From Alloprevotella sp. (GTDB lineage: Bacteria > Bacteroidota > Bacteroidia > Bacteroidales > Bacteroidaceae): DNA of 23,143 nucleotides. Location of the stretch: assembly GCA_015259235.1 (NCBI GenBank), contig JABZGM010000006.1, positions 1 through 23,143 of the forward strand. The letters are read 5' to 3'. Below are positions 15,131 through 22,986 of this stretch, piece after piece; within the stretch, counting starts at the first letter, position 1; every line of letters begins with the position of its first letter. The notes beneath the pieces were generated by a model. That model searched no databases and was not told where the DNA came from. It saw only the letters and a list, made by a program, of their open reading frames with translations. The translations under genes and the position numbers were made by a program.

Positions 15131-18100
15131 ATGTCACAACATAACTCACCCCTGCGTCTAAGTCTGGTCGCCCTCATGGGAGGTGTCCTTCTTGCTGGAA
15201 CACCTGCAATGACAGCACAAGCGCAGACTACACCCACCACACTCACCGTTTCCTTCAAGGAAAAAGACCTGTGGACGGTGCTCAACTATGTCGTTCAAAA
15301 AGGCGGTTATCAACTCGAAGGTGGAGAAGCCGTGCGCCAATCCTCCGTTGCAGTCACGGTAGATTTCGATGAAACCACTCCCGAAGCAGCACTTGCCCTC
15401 CTTTTCAAGAACACCCCCTTCTCATATAGTTTGCAAGGCAAACAGTTGCGCGTGATGCGCAATGCTGCTGCAACTCCATCCACCTCGGCACAAACTGGTA
15501 CCACCACTGCCACCACTGCTCAGCAAACCGCACCACAAGGTTTGCGCGGATTGGTGCGCGATGGAGCTGGACACCCCGTGATGTCAGCCAATGTGCAACT
15601 CAAAGGCACTACCTTCGTCACCATGAGCCAAGAAGATGGCACCTTCGTGTTGCCCACCACCGTCAAGAGTGGTGAACTCTTGGTATCCTCTATCGGATAT
15701 CAATCCACCACTGTGAAGTTCGTCAATGGCGTTGTGCCCCGTATCACCCTCAAAGAAATGGCAACCCAGTTGGGAGAAGCCACGGTGGTAGCTTATGGTG
15801 AACGCAACTCTCGCGAACTCGTGGGAGCTGTGAGCAGCATCAAAGCCGACAAACTCAAAGATACCCCTGCACCTAGTGTTCAAAACTTGTTGCAAGGTCA
15901 GCTCTCTGGCTTGGCCGTCACCAACGTTTCCGGTTCTCCTGGAGGTGGTGGAGCTCGCATCAACATCCGTGGTATCAGTTCGCTCAACACCAAAGGCGTA
16001 AACGACGGCACCCCCCTCTTCGTCATCGATGGAGTGCCCATTTCCAATGTGTCTGCCGAAGCCACTGGCGGCATCAATGCCCTTGCCGGACTAGACCCCA
16101 CCACCATCGAGTCCGTAGAAGTGTTGAAAGACGCAGCTTCCGCCTCCCTCTATGGTTCGCGTTCGGGTAATGGCGTCGTATTGATTACAACAAAGAAAGG
16201 TCGTCTAGGTCGTCCCGAATTCGGAGTCACTCTCTCACAAAGTCTGTCTTTCCTCCCCATAACGCCATTGCAAATGCGTGGTAACGGCGAGCGTTATGTG
16301 CACAATCTCCTTGCGCGCCATCAACGCTACGGCTATTACGACTATGTCACAGGTAATTACGTCCTTCCTAACGGCTACGGACAATCCTATGGCAGGTCAC
16401 AATTTGGTGACGGTGCTTACGACTATTTCTGGGGAAATGGTAATGTGCTTGGAGAAGACGGCACTGCACCTGCAGCCGTGCAAGACTCCCTCAACAGTTT
16501 CTACAACAACGACACCAACTGGTGGAAATACTTCTTCCAAATAGGTAAAGTCACCTCGGGCAACTTCTATGCTCGCGGCGGTACCGACAATGCCCGCTAT
16601 CTCGTAAGCCTAGGACTCTATGATGAGACTGGTATCCAAATCAACAGCGGATTCCAGCGTCTCAACTTTTTGACCAATTTAGATTTGCGTCTTTCGCCGA
16701 AACTCAACTTCTTCACCCGCGTAAATCTCTCCTATGCCAAACAAAGCGCCATCAGCGGTTCAAGCATCCAAGGTCTAGAAGTTGACCCCAAACAAATGCC
16801 CACCGTCTATCCTGGTGCAGGTTCTGTGGCAGAACAACAAACCATACAGCGCATTCGTGATGTTCGTGCACGTAACGGCATGTTCAATCCCCGTCTCACC
16901 ATGGGAGCAGACTACACCTTCCTCCCAGGGTTGAAATTTCTCACCACAGCATCGGTAGACGCCTATTTCTCCAACAATCACATCTTCCGTCCATCCTATT
17001 TGAACACCACCACCAACCTTTCATCCGTGGAGAGTGTACGCAGCATGACCGCCATGATGCAGTGGGAGAATACCCTCACTTATAAGTTCACCCTCAAAGA
17101 GAAAAATAACTTTGAACTTCTAGGAGGTTTCACCACCACCTATGAACTTGCCGATAACCTCAAAGGCAATGCCTCAGGCGGTCCCACCAACAAAATCTCA
17201 GAAGTCGGTGATGGATGGCCACAAGGACGTGACGTCGAAGGACGCAGAGAGTATCTTCAACGCGTGCTCACCAATCGTGAAGAGCAACAAATGTTGAGTT
17301 ATCTCGGTCGTATCGCCTACAACTACGATCGTCGCTATCTCCTTGAAGCCTCCGTGCGTTATGACGGTTCTTCTGTGTTCGGTCGCGACGTTCGCTGGGC
17401 ATCGTTCCCCTCAGTAGCTGCAGGATGGGCATTTAGTCAGGAAGACTTCATGCGCGACATTTGGTATCTCTCTTATGGTAAGTTCCGTGCCTCTTGGGGG
17501 CGCAGTGGACAAAAGTTCCAAGAAGCCTATTTGGCACACGGACTCATGGAAGAATCCAACATCTTTATGGGAGAACCAGGATTGCAACCCAGTGAAATGG
17601 CGAACAGTCACCTCACTTGGGAAAAGAGCGATCAATACGACCTCGGTTTAGACCTCGAATTCCTCAACAGCCGCCTCAAGGTGCGTGCCGACTACTACTA
17701 CAAGCACTCCCACGACTTGTTGATGCAAGTGCCCACACCAGGTAATTTCTTCATCTCCAAAAACATCTGGACAAACGCATCTGCCATCTCCAACGAAGGT
17801 TTGGAATTAGACGTCAATGCTTCGCTCTATCGCACCAAAGAATTCTCTTGGGACTTAGGGCTCAACATCTCTCGCAACTGGAACAAATTCCTCTCTTCCT
17901 ATGATGGCAAAGACCTCAATGACAAAGTCCTTGGTCGTCCCATCTATGGCATCTACACCTATCACGATGAAGGAATTGTGCAAAATGAGAGCCAAATCCC
18001 CTATTACTATAGCCAAGAAGGCAAGCGCGTGCCACTCTCCTTCGGTTCGCTATCTCACCCCCTCCGTCCTGGTGGTCGCAAAATTGCAGACCAAAATGGC

Positions 18101-18655
18101 GATGGCATCATCAATAGCAACGACCTCTACTATGCAGGTTCGGCACTGCCCATTGCACAAGGCGGTATCACCAACACCCTCTCCTATAAAAACTTCACGC
18201 TCACCCTCCTCACCACCTACACCATCGGACAGCACATGATGAACATGGTAAAAGGCGGAGCCTTCTTGTTCAACAAGAAATTTGGAGTGGTGATGAACGA
18301 CTTCACCAAAGCCAAGTTCTGGGCAAAAGAAGGGGATCGTGCCGACTATCCTTCGTTGGAATTTGCTGACGACGGTTATGTTGGACAATTTGACGGTGAA
18401 ATCGATAGCAACATCGAAAATGTGAGCTATCTGCGTCTCAAACAACTCACCCTCAGTTACACCCTTCCTGCAAAAATCAGCAAGGCACTTCGACTCACCG
18501 AGGGACGTATCTACTTCACGGGAGAAAACCTCTTCCTCCTCACCAACTATTCTGGCATCGATCCCGAAATCGTTGATCCTGCCAGTGGTAAAGACACTGG
18601 AACTATGTATCCTCTGAATCGTCAACTCACCCTCGGACTTAATTTCAAATTCTAA
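15131..18655 (+). CDS. STN-domain SusC/RagA-type TonB-dependent outer-membrane transporter
   Basis: SusC-like barrels import nutrients across the outer membrane, with SusD as a lid and TonB-ExbBD as energy source. The 1174 residues comprise a signal peptide (about 1-31), an STN domain (about 37-110), a Thr/Ala/Gln linker (112-136) and a carboxypeptidase-regulatory-like domain (139-210, LRGLVRDGAGHPVMSANVQL). The plug (about 218-357) contains the SusC signature GTPLFVIDGVPI (293-304). A beta-barrel follows and ends in LTLGLNFKF with terminal Phe. A calcium-loop-like DQNGDGIINSND is at 987-998. I see no cysteine in the whole protein. STN usually signals surface occupancy to a FecR anti-sigma factor, but none is encoded here. 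The stop shares a base with the susD-like start. Substrate unknown. Confidence 0.95.
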   Translation: MSQHNSPLRLSLVALMGGVLLAGTPAMTAQAQTTPTTLTVSFKEKDLWTVLNYVVQKGGYQLEGGEAVRQSSVAVTVDFDETTPEAALALLFKNTPFSYSLQGKQLRVMRNAAATPSTSAQTGTTTATTAQQTAPQGLRGLVRDGAGHPVMSANVQLKGTTFVTMSQEDGTFVLPTTVKSGELLVSSIGYQSTTVKFVNGVVPRITLKEMATQLGEATVVAYGERNSRELVGAVSSIKADKLKDTPAPSVQNLLQGQLSGLAVTNVSGSPGGGGARINIRGISSLNTKGVNDGTPLFVIDGVPISNVSAEATGGINALAGLDPTTIESVEVLKDAASASLYGSRSGNGVVLITTKKGRLGRPEFGVTLSQSLSFLPITPLQMRGNGERYVHNLLARHQRYGYYDYVTGNYVLPNGYGQSYGRSQFGDGAYDYFWGNGNVLGEDGTAPAAVQDSLNSFYNNDTNWWKYFFQIGKVTSGNFYARGGTDNARYLVSLGLYDETGIQINSGFQRLNFLTNLDLRLSPKLNFFTRVNLSYAKQSAISGSSIQGLEVDPKQMPTVYPGAGSVAEQQTIQRIRDVRARNGMFNPRLTMGADYTFLPGLKFLTTASVDAYFSNNHIFRPSYLNTTTNLSSVESVRSMTAMMQWENTLTYKFTLKEKNNFELLGGFTTTYELADNLKGNASGGPTNKISEVGDGWPQGRDVEGRREYLQRVLTNREEQQMLSYLGRIAYNYDRRYLLEASVRYDGSSVFGRDVRWASFPSVAAGWAFSQEDFMRDIWYLSYGKFRASWGRSGQKFQEAYLAHGLMEESNIFMGEPGLQPSEMANSHLTWEKSDQYDLGLDLEFLNSRLKVRADYYYKHSHDLLMQVPTPGNFFISKNIWTNASAISNEGLELDVNASLYRTKEFSWDLGLNISRNWNKFLSSYDGKDLNDKVLGRPIYGIYTYHDEGIVQNESQIPYYYSQEGKRVPLSFGSLSHPLRPGGRKIADQNGDGIINSNDLYYAGSALPIAQGGITNTLSYKNFTLTLLTTYTIGQHMMNMVKGGAFLFNKKFGVVMNDFTKAKFWAKEGDRADYPSLEFADDGYVGQFDGEIDSNIENVSYLRLKQLTLSYTLPAKISKALRLTEGRIYFTGENLFLLTNYSGIDPEIVDPASGKDTGTMYPLNRQLTLGLNFKF

Positions 18656-20214
18656 TGAAGCAGCAATTCATCCCCTATATCTGTTCCGCTTTTCTTGGTT
18701 TGGGATTGGTATCTTGCGACTTAGATTTCACGCCAGAAAATGCCATCACCTATTCCAATGCTTTTGCATCGGAAAGCGAGTTGAACACCACCACCAGCAC
18801 CATACACTACTACTTCAACAGTGTCATGGATGCAGTGCACCCCATCACTCGAATCGGACTCCTTGCCGACGAGACACAATTTGACCAACAACTCCGCGAA
18901 GGCAACCCACGCACCATCTTAGATGGAGCTCCCGACTGGGTCGGTATCTACAAGATGATTTTTGAGTCCAATCTTTTGCTCGAAAACATTGGTTCCACCA
19001 AGGGGCTCACCCAAGATCGCTACAACTATCATGCAGGGCAAGCACACTTTGCTCTTGGCTTCGGCTATTTCCTCCTCGCACGTGCCTATGGACAAGCCGT
19101 AATCCCCACCGATGCCAAAGAACTTCGTGTCTACAATCTCTCATCGCAGCAAGACGTCATCGACGCAGCTATTCGCCATGCAGAGCAAGCCTACAACATC
19201 CTCCCCGAATTCTCCAAGTTGCGTAACATCACCGGTGCAACAATAACCAGCAAGCAATATGGTTCAAAGGGAAGTGCAGCAGCCCTCCTCGCCCATCTCT
19301 ATGCTTGGAAGGGAAGCGTGGCAGAACTGTATGGCTACTCCAACATAGACGCCAAAGCCGCTTATGAGAAGAGTGTGGAATATGCCACTCACCTCATCAA
19401 GGGCGATGTCGGAAATTACAGCCTCGTGGAGAACCCCGAAGCCCTCTGCCAACTACTTTCCAACTCCTCTGCCAATAATCCTGAAGAGATTTTCTCTATA
19501 GCCTACGATAAGGGTCGCGACAACGAAGCCATCACCAAGAACACGGTCGCCACATTCTTTGTCACTTGGCCCGTCAATGAGCTCAAACTTGAAGGTGACC
19601 TTGCGCAAGCCGACTACCGTTTGCATCGCTCCACCGTCAACAAACTCTACCCCGATGCTGGAGACTTGCGTCGCACCGCCTTCTTCTACAAGCAAGATGA
19701 AGCCCACATGGCGGGAGGCACAGACTATGCCGTGCCCTACAAGTTCCGCAAAGCGATCTACAACATCGATCAGAGTTCAGAAGCCGGTAAGTCTTTCTTG
19801 AGTTTGGATGCCAACTATGTCTACTGGCGTCTTGCCGACATCTACCTGTTGCGCGCAGAATGTCTCAACAAACTCGGCAGAACTGCCGAAGCCATGGCTG
19901 ATCTCAATGTTATTCGCGCACGCGCTGGAGCTGCTGCCTATCCTGCCAACGGAGAGAGCGACCTCAAACGCGCCATTTTCCACGAGCGTGAACGCGAGTT
20001 TGTGATGGAAAACGACACACGCTACTACGACATCTTGCGCAATGGCTACATCAAAACCGATCTCCCAGGCAAGTGGCGCACACTCACTCAGCAAGACATT
20101 GCCGACGGTGCGCTCAATCTGCCCGTGCCTTATGGCGCACAGCGTGACAAAGACGGTAAAGTTATCAACGGATTGATTTTGCAACGCCCCTATTGGCACC
20201 GCTACAACAACTAG
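18655..20214 (+). CDS. SusD/RagB-family nutrient-binding outer-membrane lipoprotein
   Basis: SusD-like lipoproteins sit on the cell surface and close over the SusC barrel to deliver ligand. The 519-residue product has a lipoprotein signal with lipobox LVSC (C21). It carries the helical SusD hallmarks: the early helices AGQAHFALGFGYFLLARAYG, then RLADIYLLRAECLNKLG and REREFVMENDTRYYDILRNG. Its ATG overlaps the SusC stop by one base (TAATG), so the two are probably translationally coupled. The sequence gives no glycan- or peptide-specific signature. The adjacent M16 peptidase and the absence of any glycoside hydrolase favour a peptide ligand, which remains inference. Confidence 0.95.
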   Translation: MKQQFIPYICSAFLGLGLVSCDLDFTPENAITYSNAFASESELNTTTSTIHYYFNSVMDAVHPITRIGLLADETQFDQQLREGNPRTILDGAPDWVGIYKMIFESNLLLENIGSTKGLTQDRYNYHAGQAHFALGFGYFLLARAYGQAVIPTDAKELRVYNLSSQQDVIDAAIRHAEQAYNILPEFSKLRNITGATITSKQYGSKGSAAALLAHLYAWKGSVAELYGYSNIDAKAAYEKSVEYATHLIKGDVGNYSLVENPEALCQLLSNSSANNPEEIFSIAYDKGRDNEAITKNTVATFFVTWPVNELKLEGDLAQADYRLHRSTVNKLYPDAGDLRRTAFFYKQDEAHMAGGTDYAVPYKFRKAIYNIDQSSEAGKSFLSLDANYVYWRLADIYLLRAECLNKLGRTAEAMADLNVIRARAGAAAYPANGESDLKRAIFHEREREFVMENDTRYYDILRNGYIKTDLPGKWRTLTQQDIADGALNLPVPYGAQRDKDGKVINGLILQRPYWHRYNN

Positions 20215-20250
20215 TTGTCCACGAACCTCACGAAGGATAAAATCACAGAT

Positions 20251-21108
20251 ATGACACATCGCATCAAACAAGGCATCTTCTTTCTTTGCCTCCTCTTCAT
20301 AGGTGGACTCACAGCCTGCACCAACTACGATTTCGTAGAAACAGGTCGTGCCCAAGCCTACCACGACACCTCGATGCTCACCTATTTCAAGGGAGATTCC
20401 TATAATTATAGCTATCTCGTTCATCTCATCGAGCGTGCCGGTCTCAATGACGTTTTTGAGGGAAAAAGTGAGTATGGCAACCAAATCACCTTTATTGCCC
20501 CCACCAATCTTAGCATCCGCCGCTATCTGCTCAAGACCCACACTCCTGTGGCGACCGACGGAGTCAACGACTCCACCAGCACTACCGAGCCCATAGACAG
20601 CACCGGTACTGGAGAAGTCGTCGATAGCACGCTTGCTCCTGACGTTCCCAACACTCCCGACTCTCTCGGCACTGTCGATTCTATTGATTCTCTTGCCAAT
20701 GCTGCTGCCATGACCACTCGTGCCGCTTTCGACAAGAACACTGCCACCGATAGTCAGATTATGCAGCTCATCGACGAAATCAGCGTAGATTCGTGTCGCC
20801 GAATTGTGTTGTCGCACGTCATCCCCAAAGAAAATCTTCTCCTCGAAGATTTTGCCCGTGGCGTCAAGTCTACTAGCGGAAAAGCCATAGGCACAGGGGG
20901 TAAAATCTACACTATGGCGTCTGGCACTCAGTTGTGGATGTACACCTTTGCTTCCACTTTCGGTGGAGTAGCTGGTGCAGGTCCTTTGACCCTCCACGTG
21001 GTGTCGCCCACCACACAAATAGAGCGTGTCATTGCTTCACACAACATCCGCACCAAAACCGGAACTGTGCACGCCCTACAATACAATTTCACTCTCTTCG
21101 AATTCTAA
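20251..21108 (+). CDS. Fasciclin (FAS1)-like lipoprotein with low-complexity insertion
   Basis: The 285-residue product has a lipoprotein signal (lipobox LTAC, C23). Residues 43-95 resemble the first half of a FAS1 domain (LVHLIERAGLNDVF, then ITFIAPTNLSIRRYL). Residues about 183-285 resemble the second half (RRIVLSHVIPKENLL, then KTGTVHALQYNFTLFEF). FAS1 domains mediate adhesion or ligand binding. The halves are separated by about 70 residues rich in Asp, Ser and Thr (about 100-165). I use the ATG at 20251, which abuts the signal sequence; a TTG directly after the SusD stop would add 12 residues. The gene lies 36 bp after susD and 19 bp before the next lipoprotein, so it is probably an accessory surface part of this SusCD system. 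Its exact role is unknown. Confidence 0.78.
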   Translation: MTHRIKQGIFFLCLLFIGGLTACTNYDFVETGRAQAYHDTSMLTYFKGDSYNYSYLVHLIERAGLNDVFEGKSEYGNQITFIAPTNLSIRRYLLKTHTPVATDGVNDSTSTTEPIDSTGTGEVVDSTLAPDVPNTPDSLGTVDSIDSLANAAAMTTRAAFDKNTATDSQIMQLIDEISVDSCRRIVLSHVIPKENLLLEDFARGVKSTSGKAIGTGGKIYTMASGTQLWMYTFASTFGGVAGAGPLTLHVVSPTTQIERVIASHNIRTKTGTVHALQYNFTLFEF

Positions 21109-21127
21109 TCTTCACTCCCTTTGTGAT

Positions 21128-21658
21128 ATGAAAAGAATCCTCCTTTCCTGCTTGCTGCTCGCAAGCCTTTTCAGCACTTCTGCTCTCACTGCGTGTCACG
21201 AAACCACAGTGGGCTATCTTGACACACAATATGCTTCTTTCTCCAACAAGGAGTTAGTGGTCTATCGTCAAGTGAGCGAAGATGATGTGCACAGCCTTAC
21301 CCACGAATATCCTGCTCCTTGGTCGTCACAGCGCATACAAGGGGTGTCGGGCACTAACCCCGTCAATTTCCATTTCCAAAGCGTCACCGTGAGCGAAGGC
21401 GCTGATGCAGTTGCTTTCAACAAAGCCGTGCAAGAAGGGCTTGTCACCGTGAGTGGAGGCACCATCAACCTCTTCCCCAAAGCCGTGGCGACACTTCCCA
21501 ATGGACGCTACACCGTCAATCTCCGTGTCACCAACGAGGGCTATTCGCGCGAACTCAACGGACTCTTCACCTTCGTTGTCAAAGACAAGGCTGAAACCAC
21601 CGAAGACGCTTCCACCGACGCTTCTACCTCTACTAACACAACAGTTGATAACAACTAA
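21128..21658 (+). CDS. Small lipoprotein of unknown function
   Basis: I do not recognise this 176-residue protein. It has a lipoprotein signal (1-23, lipobox LTAC, C23) and a core from about 28 to 152 that looks beta-rich. The stretch GRYTVNLRVTNEGYSRELNG, then LFTFVVKD, resembles the last strands of an immunoglobulin-like or PKD-like fold. Residues 153-176 form an acidic, Thr/Ser-rich tail (EDASTDASTSTNTT). The start is the ATG at 21128. The frame is open from a GTG at 21026, but that stretch overlaps the FAS1 gene and lacks a signal. It sits 19 bp after the FAS1 gene and 11 bp before the thioredoxin-fold gene, so it is almost certainly in the same operon and likely an envelope accessory factor. 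Confidence 0.82.
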   Translation: MKRILLSCLLLASLFSTSALTACHETTVGYLDTQYASFSNKELVVYRQVSEDDVHSLTHEYPAPWSSQRIQGVSGTNPVNFHFQSVTVSEGADAVAFNKAVQEGLVTVSGGTINLFPKAVATLPNGRYTVNLRVTNEGYSRELNGLFTFVVKDKAETTEDASTDASTSTNTTVDNN

Positions 21659-21669
21659 AACGAGGCACT

Positions 21670-22986
21670 ATGAAACAAATTCGTATCTTCCTCTTTGCTC
21701 TCCTCTGCACCTTCCTAGCCCTCCCCGCTATGGCGCAAGAAGGCAAAGGCATCCAATTTTTCAAAGGCACTTTTGCGCAAGCCCTCGCTAAAGCCAAAGC
21801 CGAAGGGAAACCTCTCTTTGTGGACTTCTACGCGGTGTGGTGCGGACCTTGCAAAAAGATGGAGAAACAAATCTTCACTCAGCCCGAAGTGGGAGAATAC
21901 TTCAACAAGCACTTTGTTGCCCTCCAACTCGATGCCGAAAAGCCCGAAAACGTAGACGTTGCCAAAACCTACAAGGTTGAGGCTTTCCCCACACTAGGCA
22001 TCCTCGACGGAGAAGGCAAAGCCCTTTCCATCAATGTGGGCTATATGAACGCTCAAGAACTCATGGCGATGGCAAAAACAGCTGTGGGCGAGGTGAAAGG
22101 TTTTGAGCAACTCTACAAGGAGTATCGCCAAAATCCCAACGATCTCACCATCCAGCAAGATTTGCTCACCCTTGCTCCCCAATTTCTCACCACACAAGAT
22201 GGTATGGACGCAGAGAAATGGGTGGTGCGCGTGCGCAAAATCTATCAAGCCTACATCGAGAAGAAGATGAGCGACAATAGTCTCATCAACCGCAAAGACT
22301 ACGTCATCATTGGTTATCTCGGTGGCGACGACGAAGAAAGTACCTATCGTTTGGTAGACTACATCAGCAACAACATGGATGCCTGGATGGCTGCTGTGGG
22401 TGAGCCTGCTGCTTACTATGTGGTGGAGAAAAACGATGAACGTATGCTCAAACTCGTCAAAAAAGGTGATGAGAGCTACAAAACCTATCTCGAAAAAATC
22501 CGTACCGACTACAAGAAGGCTTACGACGTCATCAAGTTCACCAGCGCCACCCCCTACGACAAGTCGCGCGACTACTACAATGCCCTCTTTGCCATCTACA
22601 AGAACAAGGATGTGGCACAGTATCTCAAACTCATGCGCCAATATCTTGCCACCCTCGGTGCTGACGCCAATGCTGCCGACTATGCCATGGCTGCGCAATC
22701 CCTCTATTACGCTGCTGGCAACAAACTCAGTGCTGCCGACCACGAACAAGCCATCGAATGGCTCAAGATGGCGATTCCTTCCGAGAAAGTGTTGATGAAC
22801 AAAATCAACTATCTCGTGATGGTGGGCGACTCTTATCGTGAACTCAAGAAGTACAAGGAAGCGGAGCAATACTACAAGCAGGCTTATGGCGAATCGCTCC
22901 AAATGGGCGAACTTGAACAAGCGCAACAAATGATTCAAGCCAGCGTGCTTCATAAGCTCTCCACCCTAGAGTTGCTCATGCGCTAA
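21670..22986 (+). CDS. Periplasmic thioredoxin-fold protein with helical-repeat C-terminus
   Basis: The 438-residue product has a cleavable signal peptide (1-22, PAMA-Q) and a thioredoxin domain (about 25-135). The redox motif WCGPC is at 57-61 (C58, C61) and the cis-proline segment AFPTLGIL at about 105-112 (P107). Residues 140-438 are helical, and the last part (GDSYRELKKYKEAEQYYKQA) has TPR character. This suggests a thiol-disulfide reductase or isomerase with a protein-binding tail acting on envelope proteins. It is the last gene of the tight cluster, 11 bp after the small lipoprotein. Candidate substrates in the operon are the cysteines of the SusD-like, FAS1 and M16 proteins; the SusC-like protein has none. 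Confidence 0.88.
   Translation: MKQIRIFLFALLCTFLALPAMAQEGKGIQFFKGTFAQALAKAKAEGKPLFVDFYAVWCGPCKKMEKQIFTQPEVGEYFNKHFVALQLDAEKPENVDVAKTYKVEAFPTLGILDGEGKALSINVGYMNAQELMAMAKTAVGEVKGFEQLYKEYRQNPNDLTIQQDLLTLAPQFLTTQDGMDAEKWVVRVRKIYQAYIEKKMSDNSLINRKDYVIIGYLGGDDEESTYRLVDYISNNMDAWMAAVGEPAAYYVVEKNDERMLKLVKKGDESYKTYLEKIRTDYKKAYDVIKFTSATPYDKSRDYYNALFAIYKNKDVAQYLKLMRQYLATLGADANAADYAMAAQSLYYAAGNKLSAADHEQAIEWLKMAIPSEKVLMNKINYLVMVGDSYRELKKYKEAEQYYKQAYGESLQMGELEQAQQMIQASVLHKLSTLELLMR

Noticed and set aside
19777..21018. 413-codon minus-strand open frame opposite susD and the FAS1 gene
   Set aside because: It is antisense to two well-supported genes and its predicted product has no recognisable domain. The long frame follows from the C- and A-rich coding strand of the real genes.
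21026..21127. GTG start for the small lipoprotein overlapping the FAS1 gene
   Set aside because: The extension is not signal-like. The ATG at 21128 starts a standard lipoprotein signal 19 bp after the FAS1 stop.
21994..22953. 319-codon minus-strand open frame opposite the thioredoxin-fold gene
   Set aside because: The opposite strand encodes a clear signal peptide, WCGPC motif and helical repeats. The antisense product is Val/His/Leu-rich and shadow-like.
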